In this document: piece after piece, positions 1 through 8,191 of the stretch
How the letters are laid out: every line of letters begins with the position of its first letter
Position numbering within the stretch: the first letter of the stretch is position 1
Assembly: GCA_934373235.1 (NCBI GenBank)
Contig: CAKROW010000009.1
Location: forward strand, 1-64,000
Direction: 5' to 3'
Length of the DNA: 64,000 nucleotides
Origin: an uncultured Blautia sp.
Lineage (GTDB): Bacteria > Bacillota > Clostridia > Lachnospirales > Lachnospiraceae
Translations under genes and position numbers: made by a program
Notes under the pieces: generated by a model
The model's database searches: none
What the model was told of the DNA's origin: nothing
Seen by the model: only the letters and a program-made list of their open reading frames with translations

Positions 1-494
1 CCGTAGGGACCACATACCGAACAAGAAGTGAGGAAGATACTCTGGTAAAAGGAGTGGAGGAGCTGTGGGATGATGGCCTTGTGGTGGTGGCGGCAGCAGG
101 AAACCAGGGGCCAAGGCCAGGTTCGGTCACTGCTCCCGGATGCAGCAAAAAGATCATAACAGTAGGTTCCAGTGATATGCTGACAGGAAAATCCCCCATA
201 TCCGGGAGAGGCCCAACCTTTGAATGTGTATGCAAGCCGGACCTGGTGGCACCGGGAAACCAGATCACAGCCTGTGCAGGAGGCTATCCTTTTTCCTATG
301 GGACAAAAAGCGGAACCTCCATGTCCACGCCGGTGATCTCCGGAGCTGTGGCAAAACTTCTGGAAAAAGATCCCCTCCTTACCAATGCTGAAGTAAAAAT
401 GCTTCTGAAAGAGTGCTGCGAAGATATGGGACTTCCCAGAAATCAGCAGGGCTGGGGCAGATTTAATGGGGAAAAACTTATGAAAATAAGCTAA
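1..494 (+). CDS. Subtilisin-like serine protease (S8), C-terminal part
   Basis: Partial gene, open from the left edge (in frame from base 3). The visible 163 or so residues are the end of an S8 catalytic domain. AAAGNQGP carries the oxyanion-hole Asn and GTSMSTP carries the nucleophile Ser (codon 318-320). The Asp and His of the triad lie outside the window. The protein ends soon after the catalytic domain with no cell-wall sorting signal or membrane segment, so this end gives no sign of surface anchoring. The family cleaves peptide bonds in secreted or intracellular proteins, and the substrate cannot be told here. The next gene has its own promoter 26 bases downstream. Confidence 0.9.
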   Translation, partial: VGTTYRTRSEEDTLVKGVEELWDDGLVVVAAAGNQGPRPGSVTAPGCSKKIITVGSSDMLTGKSPISGRGPTFECVCKPDLVAPGNQITACAGGYPFSYGTKSGTSMSTPVISGAVAKLLEKDPLLTNAEVKMLLKECCEDMGLPRNQQGWGRFNGEKLMKIS

Positions 495-520
495 ATGCAG
501 TACAGTAGAGCATAAAAGCG

Positions 521-549
521 TTGACGAAACTCATAATTTTGAGTACAAT
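521..549 (+). promoter_or_regulatory. Sigma-A promoter of icd
   Basis: TTGACG at 521-526, a 17-bp spacer and TACAAT at 544-549. The promoter lies inside the longest open frame for icd, so the first in-frame start codon cannot be used and the start at 638 is favoured. Confidence 0.75.
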
Positions 550-565
550 GGGATTCAAAAGCACA

Positions 566-601
566 GCATATAGCAAAGCGGAACAGGAATATCCGTTTTA
601 C
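566..601 (+). repeat. Dispersed short hairpin element, copy A (icd leader)
   Basis: A 36-base block 30/36 identical to 29852-29887. It folds as an 8-bp stem (AAAGCGGA with TCCGTTTT) around a 9-base loop. The differences between the copies keep the pairing through G-U or G-C changes. A shorter relative lies at 20681-20698. Copy A sits in the 5' untranslated region of icd. Confidence 0.5.
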
Positions 602-637
602 AATGGAGAACAAATGAGTCCGGAAAAGGAGAAGATT

Positions 638-1849
638 ATGGAAAAAATCAAAATGCAGACACCACTTGTGGAAATGGACGGAGATGAGATGACACGTATT
701 CTGTGGCAGATCATTAAGGACGAGCTTCTTATACCATATGTTGACCTGAACACGGAATATTATGATCTTGGTCTGGAACACAGAAATGAGACAGATGACC
801 AGGTAACCATCGATGCAGCAGAAGCCACCAAGAAATACGGCGTTGCTGTAAAATGTGCAACCATCACACCAAATGCGGCACGTATGGAAGAATATGACCT
901 GAAAAAAATGTACAAAAGCCCCAATGGAACTATCCGTGCGATTCTGGACGGAACTGTATTCCGTGCTCCCATTGTTGTCAGGGGAATCGAGCCCTGTGTA
1001 AAGAACTGGGTGAAACCGATCACACTGGCGCGTCATGCATACGGTGATATCTATAAGAACACAGAGTTTTATATTGATAAACCGGGAGATGCATACCTGG
1101 TATTTAAGGGAGAAGACGGCGAAGAGCGTAAGGAGCTGATTCAGCATTTCGATGGAAACGGTGTTCTCCGTGGTATGCACAACCTGGATGCCTCCGTGGA
1201 AAGCTTTGCACGAAGCTGCTTTAATTATGCGCTTGATACGAAGCAGGATGTGTGGTTCGGAAGTAAAGATACCATCTCCAAGACATATGACGGAAGATTC
1301 AAGGAGATTTTCCAGAACATCTTTGAAGCTGAGTTTAAGGACAAATTTGAGGAAGCAGGACTTACCTATTTCTACAGCCTGATCGATGATATTGTTGCCC
1401 GTGTCATGAAAGCAGACGGCGGATTTATCTGGGCATGCAAGAACTATGATGGAGATGTAATGAGTGATATGGTATCTTCCGCATTTGGTTCTCTTGCCAT
1501 GATGACTTCTGTTCTGGTATCTCCGAAAGGCTATTTTGAGTATGAAGCTGCTCATGGAACTGTACAGAGACACTATTACCGTCATCTGGAAGGCAAGGAA
1601 ACATCCACAAACTCCGTGGCAACAATCTTTGCATGGACCGGCGCCCTTCGCAAGAGAGGAGAGCTTGACGGAAATGACAGCCTTAAAGATTTTGCAGACA
1701 AGCTTGAGAAGGCAACTCTGGATACCATCGAGAGTGGCAGGATGACCAAGGATCTTGCACTGATCACATCTCTTGAGAATGTACAGGTTCTTAACAGCAG
1801 GGAATTTATCCTTGCGATCCGTGAAAGACTTGACCAGTTAATGGCATAA
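638..1849 (+). CDS. icd: NADP-dependent isocitrate dehydrogenase, eukaryote-like type
   Basis: Oxidative decarboxylation of isocitrate to 2-oxoglutarate, giving NADPH and the carbon skeleton for glutamate. The 403-residue length and motifs such as KSPNGTIRAILDGTVFR and WVKPITLARHAYGD match the homodimeric eukaryote-like IDH family rather than the E. coli Icd type. The start is ATG 638, with AAGGAG six bases upstream. Earlier in-frame starts overlap the promoter at 521-549 or lack a ribosome site. It is a single-gene unit, flanked downstream by a hairpin and a strong bidirectional terminator. The isocitrate serine and substrate lysines are assumed from the family, not individually mapped. Confidence 0.95.
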   Translation: MEKIKMQTPLVEMDGDEMTRILWQIIKDELLIPYVDLNTEYYDLGLEHRNETDDQVTIDAAEATKKYGVAVKCATITPNAARMEEYDLKKMYKSPNGTIRAILDGTVFRAPIVVRGIEPCVKNWVKPITLARHAYGDIYKNTEFYIDKPGDAYLVFKGEDGEERKELIQHFDGNGVLRGMHNLDASVESFARSCFNYALDTKQDVWFGSKDTISKTYDGRFKEIFQNIFEAEFKDKFEEAGLTYFYSLIDDIVARVMKADGGFIWACKNYDGDVMSDMVSSAFGSLAMMTSVLVSPKGYFEYEAAHGTVQRHYYRHLEGKETSTNSVATIFAWTGALRKRGELDGNDSLKDFADKLEKATLDTIESGRMTKDLALITSLENVQVLNSREFILAIRERLDQLMA

Positions 1850-1853
1850 GAAA

Positions 1854-1873
1854 GAATCCTGCAAGCAGGATTC
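1854..1873. repeat. Perfect inverted repeat after icd
   Basis: Nine-bp perfect stem (GAATCCTGC / GCAGGATTC) with a 2-base loop directly after the icd stop. No T-run follows. The same core (AATCCTGCTTGCAGGA in the other orientation) recurs at 18265-18280, so it may be a dispersed palindrome as well as a 3'-end hairpin. Confidence 0.5.
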
Positions 1874-1944
1874 TCCGCCTGCGGCGGGTCGCTTCAGCGA
1901 TATAATTCCATTCCGACGCAGTGCGATCCTGCCCGGAGGACTTT

Positions 1945-1986
1945 TTATGTCATTGGAACATTACGGAGTAATTTCCTATGACATAA
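1945..1986. repeat. Long interrupted palindrome between icd and cbiK
   Basis: Outer arms TTATGTCAT (1945-1953) and ATGACATAA (1978-1986), with a second inner stem ATTAC/GTAAT around GGA. It abuts the bidirectional terminator at 1985-2036. It could be a transcription-ending structure or a relic of a small palindromic element. Confidence 0.45.
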
Positions 1987-2036
1987 AAAACTGCATGGTC
2001 TATTCCCCTGAATAAGGGATAGACCATGCAGTTTTT
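1985..2036. terminator. Bidirectional terminator, icd / cbiK
   Basis: A 13-bp stem (1991-2003 with 2019-2031), extended by three more pairs across a bulge. It is flanked by A6 on the left and T5 on the right, so it can stop transcription from both convergent genes. Confidence 0.85.
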
Positions 2037-2061
2037 GTTTCATATAAAAATGAAAAAACAG

Positions 2062-2850
2062 TCAGACCATTGCTGCCTGAACATGATCGATAAGGATCTG
2101 GCGGACTTCCGGGTACTCACCAAGTCCTTTAAGGACTGCATTTACCTGATAGCCTTTTTTCTTAAACTGGCTGAGCCAGGACTCAGGGGCATCTCCGGCC
2201 AGATCATTCCGGGCATGATCCCCGGCAACGATCATAAAGGGGGCAAGGATGATCTGTTGTGGACAGACATTTCCCGTAGCACGGAGAATGGATTCCAGAG
2301 GAGGATAAGCCTCCACAGTCCCCATAAAGATATTGGAGTATCCCATATCCTTGAAACGGTAGTCGAGAGCTGCGTAGACAGAGTTTGCATAGTGCTCGGT
2401 TCCGTGTCCCATAAGTACCAGTACATTGTCAGAACCAAGATCTGAAAACTGATGAGCCACTGCTTCCACCATTTTGCGGTTGTCATCTTCAGAAGTGAGA
2501 AGCGGGTTTCCGAAGGAAATACTGTGGAAACGATTCTGATATGTCAGGGCATGTGCTTTCATCAGGTCATTTTCAATGCCGTTGATCACATGGGTGGGTT
2601 GGACAACCACATCGGTGATACCGTCGGAGAGCATCTGCTCCATAGCTTCTGTTACTGTATGGATCGCTGTGCCGTCACGTTTTTTTAATTTGGAAATGAT
2701 CATCCTGCTTGTCCATGCACGATAGACCTGGCAGGAAGGGAAAGCCAGGGCAATATCTTTTTCGATGGCATCAATGGTTACTTTTCTGGTATCCTCATAG
2801 CTTGTACCAAAGCTGACTACAAGGATGGCTTTTTTTGAATCAGGGTTCAT
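2062..2850 (-). CDS. cbiK: Sirohydrochlorin cobaltochelatase CbiK
   Basis: Inserts cobalt into sirohydrochlorin, the metal-insertion step of the anaerobic (early cobalt) B12 pathway. At 262 residues it has the usual CbiK length. The three expected metal or catalytic residues are visible: His149 (MGHGTEH), Glu180 (TVEAYP) and His212 (AGDHARND). The Asn-terminal core motif LVVSFGTSY fits the family. There is no signal peptide, so it is cytoplasmic. ATG 2850 is preceded by GGAGG. It diverges from the hem operon that makes its substrate. The two perfectly spaced promoters are only 21 bp apart, so joint control is plausible. I see no B12 riboswitch. Confidence 0.93.
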   Translation of the reverse strand: MNPDSKKAILVVSFGTSYEDTRKVTIDAIEKDIALAFPSCQVYRAWTSRMIISKLKKRDGTAIHTVTEAMEQMLSDGITDVVVQPTHVINGIENDLMKAHALTYQNRFHSISFGNPLLTSEDDNRKMVEAVAHQFSDLGSDNVLVLMGHGTEHYANSVYAALDYRFKDMGYSNIFMGTVEAYPPLESILRATGNVCPQQIILAPFMIVAGDHARNDLAGDAPESWLSQFKKKGYQVNAVLKGLGEYPEVRQILIDHVQAAMV

Positions 2851-2930
2851 AGAGAAAATTCCTCCATTTTCATTAATCGTATATTTTTCCGCAAAAATAT
2901 ATGTCAGATCCGCAATTTCTACCCAGAGGT

Positions 2931-2959
2931 ATTATAAAAGCTGCAGGGCTTCCTGTCAA
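2931..2959 (-). promoter_or_regulatory. Consensus sigma-A promoter of cbiK
   Basis: On the minus strand, TTGACA (complement of 2954-2959), exactly 17 bp, TATAAT (complement of 2931-2936). Both hexamers are perfect. It is back to back with the hemA promoter at 2981-3009. Confidence 0.85.
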
Positions 2960-2980
2960 TGACAGAGCATATAATCACGG

Positions 2981-3009
2981 TTGACTTTCGGGAAAGAAAT
3001 GATTATGAT
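2981..3009 (+). promoter_or_regulatory. Sigma-A promoter of the hem operon
   Basis: TTGACT at 2981-2986, a 17-bp spacer and TATGAT at 3004-3009. It leaves a leader of about 110 bases before hemA. The leader holds a short hairpin-forming stretch but no recognisable riboswitch. Confidence 0.75.
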
Positions 3010-3123
3010 TATATGAGATTGCGCCATGATATATAGTGTGCAAAATGAACAGAAGCCGGCTGTGGAAAGAGATGATCTTACCTCTCATCTGCCGACATAA
3101 GGAATACGAAGGAGATAACAGAC

Positions 3124-4353
3124 ATGAGTATATTCATGCTTGGAATAGACCATAACATGGCACCTGTAGATATCCGTGCCCTCTTTGCATTTACAAAGAA
3201 GAATACAGGAGAAGCTGTAGTGGCACTGAAGAAGAAAAATGGGATCTGCGGGTGTGTTATTTTATCTACCTGTAACAGACTGGAGATCTGGGCAAGTACA
3301 GAGGGAGACGAGGATCCGGGACTTTATGAATGGCTCTGCTCTTTTAAAGGGGTCAGGGGAGAGGATTACAGGAAATATTTCACAGTGCGTAAGGATGAAG
3401 ATGCAGTAGAGCATCTGTTTTACCTTACAAGCGGACTGAAGTCCCAGATCATCGGGGAAGACCAGATCCTCACCCAGGTAAAAGACGCATTAAGCCTTTC
3501 CAGAGAGGCCTACACAACAGACAGTGTTTTGGAGGTGCTTTTCCGGATGGCGGTGACTGCAGGAAAGAAGATCAAGACAGAGGTGCCTTTTTCACATGGA
3601 AATCCGTCTGTGATCCATCAGGCTATCCGTTTTCTGGAAGAGAAGGGCTATCTGGTGCGGGACAAAGTCTGTATGGTCATTGGAAACGGTGAAATGGGAA
3701 AAATGGCAGCCCAGACTCTTAGGGAAGCCGGTGCAGATGTGACTGTCACCATACGTCAGTACAGAAGCGGTGTGGTGAATATCCCGGCAGGATGCAGGCG
3801 GATCAATTACGGTGAGCGTATGGAATATATGCCAAAATGTGACCTGGTTGTAAGCGCAACGGCAAGTCCCAATTATACCATTAACAGGGAACTTTTTAAG
3901 GACTGTTCTCTGGAAAAGGCGGTGATCCTCATTGACCTGGCAGTGCCGAGGGATATCCAGCCTTCTGTGGGTGAACTTGAGGGAGTTACTTTATATGATA
4001 TGGACAGCTTCCGTATCACAGAGGTTCCGGAAGAATTCTCCAGGAACCTGGAAGCAGCAGGGGCTATTGTGAAAGCACAGATGGATGAGTTCTTTCAGTG
4101 GCTGAAGGGGAGAGATATTATCCCACGTATCCAGGAGATCAAAGCAGATGCTGTGGAAGATCTGAACCTGCGTATTGCAAAAATTTTCAAAAATACACCA
4201 ATGGAACCGGAAGATCGGGAAAAACTTAAGGGCGCAGTGGATATCGCAGCAGGAAAAGTTGTAAATAAACTGATCTTCGGACTTCGGGACAGCCTGAATC
4301 AGGAGGCTTTCCTTGATTGTGTCAAAGGACTGGAGAAATTATATGAAAGCTAA
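3124..4353 (+). CDS. hemA: Glutamyl-tRNA reductase
   Basis: NADPH-dependent reduction of Glu-tRNA(Glu) to glutamate-1-semialdehyde, first step of the C5 tetrapyrrole route. The 409 residues include the catalytic Cys50 in STCNRLEIW, a nucleotide-binding glycine motif (VIGNGEMG, about residues 187-194) and the C-terminal dimerisation helices. The ribosome site AAGGAG precedes ATG 3124. First gene of a six-gene operon with overlaps throughout; its last 11 bases overlap the next gene. With no hemE, hemN or hemH in the operon, the product is inferred to feed siroheme or cobalamin rather than heme. Confidence 0.96.
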   Translation: MSIFMLGIDHNMAPVDIRALFAFTKKNTGEAVVALKKKNGICGCVILSTCNRLEIWASTEGDEDPGLYEWLCSFKGVRGEDYRKYFTVRKDEDAVEHLFYLTSGLKSQIIGEDQILTQVKDALSLSREAYTTDSVLEVLFRMAVTAGKKIKTEVPFSHGNPSVIHQAIRFLEEKGYLVRDKVCMVIGNGEMGKMAAQTLREAGADVTVTIRQYRSGVVNIPAGCRRINYGERMEYMPKCDLVVSATASPNYTINRELFKDCSLEKAVILIDLAVPRDIQPSVGELEGVTLYDMDSFRITEVPEEFSRNLEAAGAIVKAQMDEFFQWLKGRDIIPRIQEIKADAVEDLNLRIAKIFKNTPMEPEDREKLKGAVDIAAGKVVNKLIFGLRDSLNQEAFLDCVKGLEKLYES

Positions 4354-4825
4354 ACATTATTTTCCCATGTTTATTGACCTGTCAGATAAGAATATTGTTG
4401 TGGCAGGCGGTGGAAATATAGGAACGAGAAGAGTGAATACCCTTCTGAAATTTACCAGAAACATCAAAGTAGTGGCACCGAAGGTGACACCGCAGCTCCT
4501 GGAACTTGGGAAGACCGGAAAAGTGGAATTGTGCATGCGGCCTGTGAAACGGTCTGATTTTAAGGAAGCCTACATGGTCATTGCGGCGACCAGTGACTGG
4601 AAATTGAATGATGAGATATACAGAGTCTGTAAGGCTGAGGGAATTTATGTAAATGTTGCCTCTGACAGAGATAGCTGTGATTTTTATTTCCCGGGTATCT
4701 ATATGCGGGATGAGATTGTTGTAGGTGTGACAGCCAGCGGGCTGGATCACAGGAAAGCGCGGAGAGTGCGGGAGGAGATTCAGAAAGCACTGGACCGTGT
4801 ATGGGAGGAACCGGATGAGGAATAA
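4343..4825 (+). CDS. Precorrin-2 dehydrogenase (SirC / CysG N-domain type)
   Basis: NAD-dependent oxidation of precorrin-2 to sirohydrochlorin, linking the cobA-hemD product to CbiK. The 160-residue protein has a Rossmann motif VVAGGGNIGTRR (Gly22, Gly24, Gly27) and the family block DRDSCDFYFPG. It lacks the methyltransferase half of CysG, and its short C-terminus resembles dehydrogenase-only SirC, so ferrochelatase activity is doubtful. ATG 4343 is chosen because the family starts with this segment; the upstream in-frame ATG lies further inside hemA. It overlaps hemA by 11 bases and hemC by 11 bases. Confidence 0.88.
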   Translation: MKAKHYFPMFIDLSDKNIVVAGGGNIGTRRVNTLLKFTRNIKVVAPKVTPQLLELGKTGKVELCMRPVKRSDFKEAYMVIAATSDWKLNDEIYRVCKAEGIYVNVASDRDSCDFYFPGIYMRDEIVVGVTASGLDHRKARRVREEIQKALDRVWEEPDEE

Positions 4826-5708
4826 AGTTGTGATCGGCAGCAGGGAAAGCAAACTTGCTGTGCTGCAAAGTGAGATGGTCAGGGAATACATAAAAGAAAA
4901 GAACCCGGATCTTCAGGTGGAGATCCTGACCATGAAGACCACCGGAGATATGATCCTGGACCGGACTCTTGATAAAGTAGGTGGAAAAGGACTTTTTGTA
5001 AAGGAACTTGACCGGGCGCTGATGGATGGAAGGAGTATTCTTTCTGTTCACAGTCTTAAAGATATGCCTATGGAAGTACCCAAAGAACTTCCTCTGCTTG
5101 CCTTTTCAGGAAGAGAAGATCCCAGAGATGTGCTGGTACTTCCGGAAGGTGCGGACAGTCTGGATCCTTCCAGACCACTTGGATGCTCAAGCTTAAGGCG
5201 GACTTTGCAGCTTGGGAAGCTTTACCCGGATATGGAAGTAAAAAGCATCCGGGGAAATCTTCAGACAAGGCTTCGTAAACTGGATGAAGGAGAATATGCA
5301 GGACTGATCCTGGCAGCGGCAGGACTTAAAAGACTGGGACTTTCCCACAGGATCAACCGTTACTTTACACCGGATGAGATGATACCGGCAGCAGGCCAGG
5401 GAATTCTTGCAGTACAGGGGAGGGAAGGAGTGGATTATTCTTTCCTTGAAGGATACTGTGACCCGGATGCCAGGGATTGTGCCACAGCAGAGAGGGCATT
5501 TGTGAGATTTCTTGACGGAGGATGCTCCTCCCCGGTAGCTGCATACGGAGAAATCCGTGAGGGAGAGCTTTATCTCCGTGGACTATATTACAACGAAAAA
5601 ACAGGTACATGTGTGACAGGAACCCTGTCTGGTGCCAGAGAGGACGGAGAGGAACTGGGCTGTACACTGGCCCGTACACTCCGTGAAAAAGGTGAGCGTG
5701 ATGAATAA
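4815..5708 (+). CDS. hemC: Porphobilinogen deaminase (hydroxymethylbilane synthase)
   Basis: Joins four porphobilinogens into hydroxymethylbilane. The 297 residues match the family: N-terminal IGSRESKLAVLQ, Lys-rich substrate region VHSLKDMP, and GGCSSPV, which holds the Cys that carries the dipyrromethane cofactor. Start ATG 4815 follows GGGAGGA by four bases; the earlier ATG at 4797 has no such site. The 8-base overlap with the following cobA-hemD gene suggests translational coupling. Confidence 0.95.
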   Translation: MRNKVVIGSRESKLAVLQSEMVREYIKEKNPDLQVEILTMKTTGDMILDRTLDKVGGKGLFVKELDRALMDGRSILSVHSLKDMPMEVPKELPLLAFSGREDPRDVLVLPEGADSLDPSRPLGCSSLRRTLQLGKLYPDMEVKSIRGNLQTRLRKLDEGEYAGLILAAAGLKRLGLSHRINRYFTPDEMIPAAGQGILAVQGREGVDYSFLEGYCDPDARDCATAERAFVRFLDGGCSSPVAAYGEIREGELYLRGLYYNEKTGTCVTGTLSGAREDGEELGCTLARTLREKGERDE

Positions 5709-7221
5709 GGGCAAAGTATGGCTTGTAGGTGCAGGGCCTGGAGATATAGGGCTTTTTACACTGAAAGGACTGAAGGTCCTTGAAAATGCCGAGGTGGTTG
5801 TCTATGACAGCCTGGTAGGCCAGGGGGTTCTCTCAAAGATCCCGGAAAGTGCAGAACTTATCAATGTGGGAAAAAGGGCAAGCCATCATATTATGCGCCA
5901 GGAAGATATCAATCAGGTTCTTCTGGAAGAAGCCCTGAAGGGAAAAAGAGTGGTGCGCTTAAAAGGCGGTGACCCTTTCCTTTTTGGAAGGGGCGGAGAG
6001 GAACTGGAACTTTTAAGTGAGAACAATATCCCCTATGAGATCGTGCCGGGAGTAACCTCTTCCATCGCAGTTCCCGCATATAACGGGATTCCGGTGACGC
6101 ACAGGGATTTCTGTTCCTCCGTGCATATCATTACCGGGCATAAACGCGCAGGAGAGGCTTATAATATTGATTTTGGTGCACTGGTGCATACGGAAGGAAC
6201 TCTTGTTTTTCTCATGGGTGTTGCGGCATTGCCGGATATCTGCGGAGGACTGATGGATGCAGGGATGGATCCTGATATGCCTGCTGCAATTCTTCAGAAG
6301 GGGACCACGGCGGGACAGAAGCGGATCGTGGCTACAGTTTCCACACTGGAGGCAGAAGTAAAACGCCGTGGGATCGAAACACCGGCTATCATTGTGGTCG
6401 GAAAGGTATGCACACTGGCTGACAGATTCGGCTGGTACGAAAACCTTCCGCTAGCAGGCTGGAAGGTAGTGGTCACAAGACCTAAGGAGCTTGTATCAAA
6501 GACAGCACAGCTTCTCAGGGAAAAAGGTGCTGAGGTGCTGGAACTCCCTGCAATCCGGACAGTACCGCTGGAGGACCAGACCAGACTTCATAAGGCAATG
6601 GATCGTCTGGAGGAATATCAGTGGCTGGTATTTACAAGCCCCACAGGGGTGAAAGTGTTCTTTGAGGAGCTTATTAGCTACGGAAAAGATATCCGTTCTC
6701 TTGGAAAGGTGAGTCTGGCAGTGATCGGTCAGGGAACCGGGAAAGCCCTGAGAGAAAGAGGTCTTGTGGCAGATTTCATGCCGGAGGTTTATGACGGGGA
6801 TAACCTTGGAAAATGCCTTGGAGAAAAACTTCAGGGAGGAGAACATATACTGATCCCAAGAGCGGAAAAAGGAAATGAAAATCTTACCGCATTTCTCCGT
6901 GAAGCAGGAGCAGAGGTGGACGATGTGGCAACTTACCGGACGATCTATGAAACCAGCCGTCTTATTGACGAGAAGAGGGAATTTGAGAAGGGGGAGATCC
7001 ACTGTGCGGTGTTTACCAGTGCATCCACAGTAAAAGGTTTTGCAGAGGGAACTCCGGGCCTTGATTATACAAAGGTAACAGCAGCCTGCATCGGAAAGCA
7101 GACAAAGGCAGCAGCTAAAAGTCTTGGAATGAAAGCATATATGGCAGAAAAAGCCACCATCGACAGTCTTGTGTCCCTGGTGGAGGAAATAAAAAGGAGC
7201 GAGGACAATGGAACTGATTAA
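5701..7221 (+). CDS. cobA-hemD: Uroporphyrinogen-III methyltransferase / uroporphyrinogen-III synthase fusion
   Basis: Bifunctional 506-residue enzyme. Residues about 1-245 are the SAM-dependent methyltransferase, with WLVGAGPGD, RLKGGDPFLFGRGGEE and PGVTSSIAVPAYNGIPVTHR. This half makes precorrin-2. Residues about 250-506 are the HemD synthase, which closes hydroxymethylbilane into uroporphyrinogen III (begins GWKVVVTRP). The fusion is known in Clostridia and channels the macrocycle away from heme. ATG 5701 is used because it starts exactly at the methyltransferase domain. It overlaps hemC by 8 and hemB by 14 bases. Confidence 0.95.
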   Translation: MNKGKVWLVGAGPGDIGLFTLKGLKVLENAEVVVYDSLVGQGVLSKIPESAELINVGKRASHHIMRQEDINQVLLEEALKGKRVVRLKGGDPFLFGRGGEELELLSENNIPYEIVPGVTSSIAVPAYNGIPVTHRDFCSSVHIITGHKRAGEAYNIDFGALVHTEGTLVFLMGVAALPDICGGLMDAGMDPDMPAAILQKGTTAGQKRIVATVSTLEAEVKRRGIETPAIIVVGKVCTLADRFGWYENLPLAGWKVVVTRPKELVSKTAQLLREKGAEVLELPAIRTVPLEDQTRLHKAMDRLEEYQWLVFTSPTGVKVFFEELISYGKDIRSLGKVSLAVIGQGTGKALRERGLVADFMPEVYDGDNLGKCLGEKLQGGEHILIPRAEKGNENLTAFLREAGAEVDDVATYRTIYETSRLIDEKREFEKGEIHCAVFTSASTVKGFAEGTPGLDYTKVTAACIGKQTKAAAKSLGMKAYMAEKATIDSLVSLVEEIKRSEDNGTD

Positions 7222-8191
7222 AAGACCAAGAAGATTAAGAGGAAGTGAGTCACTCAGAAAGATGGTCCGTGAGACCAGGATGGACAAGTCATCTCTTATG
7301 TATCCCATGTTTGTGGTAGAGGGCGAGAACATTAAAGAAGAGATCCCGTCTATGCCCGGACAGTACCGGTTCAGCCTGGACCGCCTTCCTGAGAAACTTC
7401 AGGAGCTTACAGACGCAGGTGTGGGAAGTGTAATGTTCTTCGGCATCCCGGACCACAAGGATGAGATGGGAAGCGGTGCCTATGATCCTGAGGGAATCGT
7501 ACAGAGAGCACTTCGGCTTTCCAAAGAAAAATTTCCCGGTCTTTATTATGTGACAGATGTGTGTATGTGTGAGTATACATCGCATGGTCACTGTGGTATG
7601 CTCTGCGGCCATGATGTGGACAATGACAAAACCCTGGAGCTTCTTGCAAAAACAGCTCTTTCCCATGTAGAGGCAGGAGCAGATATGGTAGCACCTTCTG
7701 ATATGATGGACGGACGTGTGGCTGCGATCCGTCACTGCCTGGATGAGGCCGGATATACATCCGTACCGATCATGTCCTATGCGGTTAAATATGCATCTGC
7801 ATTTTATGGCCCGTTCCGTGATGCAGCAGATTCCGCACCGCAGTTCGGTGACAGAAAGACCTACCAGATGGATTTCCACAACAGCAGGGAAGGCATGAAG
7901 GAAGCCCTCACAGATGTGGAGGAGGGCGCAGATATCATCATGGTAAAACCTGCCATGAACTATCTGGATATGATCTGCCAGGTAAAACAGGCTACCAATA
8001 TTCCGGTTGCAGCCTACAGCGTAAGCGGTGAGTATGCCATGGTAAAAGCAGCCGCAAAAGAAGGCTGGATCGAGGAAGAAAGGATCGTTGGAGAGATGGC
8101 AGTTGCCGCTTTCCGTGCAGGAGCGCAGATCTATATCACATATTATGCGGAGCTGATCGCAAAGCTTATTGATGAAGGGAGGATCGGCTGA
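7208..8191 (+). CDS. hemB: Delta-aminolevulinic acid dehydratase (porphobilinogen synthase)
   Basis: Condenses two 5-aminolevulinates into porphobilinogen. The 327 residues contain the cysteine-rich zinc site (DVCMCEYTSHGHCG) and the two Schiff-base lysines in YAVKYASAFYGPFRDA and IMVKPAMNYLD. The cysteine-rich site marks a zinc-dependent enzyme. AAGGAG precedes ATG 7208 inside the end of cobA-hemD. Its stop overlaps the hemL start by one base (TGATG), typical of coupled translation. Confidence 0.96.
   Translation: MELIKRPRRLRGSESLRKMVRETRMDKSSLMYPMFVVEGENIKEEIPSMPGQYRFSLDRLPEKLQELTDAGVGSVMFFGIPDHKDEMGSGAYDPEGIVQRALRLSKEKFPGLYYVTDVCMCEYTSHGHCGMLCGHDVDNDKTLELLAKTALSHVEAGADMVAPSDMMDGRVAAIRHCLDEAGYTSVPIMSYAVKYASAFYGPFRDAADSAPQFGDRKTYQMDFHNSREGMKEALTDVEEGADIIMVKPAMNYLDMICQVKQATNIPVAAYSVSGEYAMVKAAAKEGWIEEERIVGEMAVAAFRAGAQIYITYYAELIAKLIDEGRIG

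Noticed and set aside
491..1585. Long antisense open frame opposite icd
   Set aside because: It is a shadow of icd, is rich in Cys, His and Phe with no family motif, and has no ribosome site. Similar antisense frames opposite hemB, smc, lysA and ackA were dropped for the same reasons.
3010..3123. Cobalamin riboswitch in the hemA leader
   Set aside because: I could not find the B12 box or conserved core; only a short hairpin-forming stretch is present. A covariance search would settle it.
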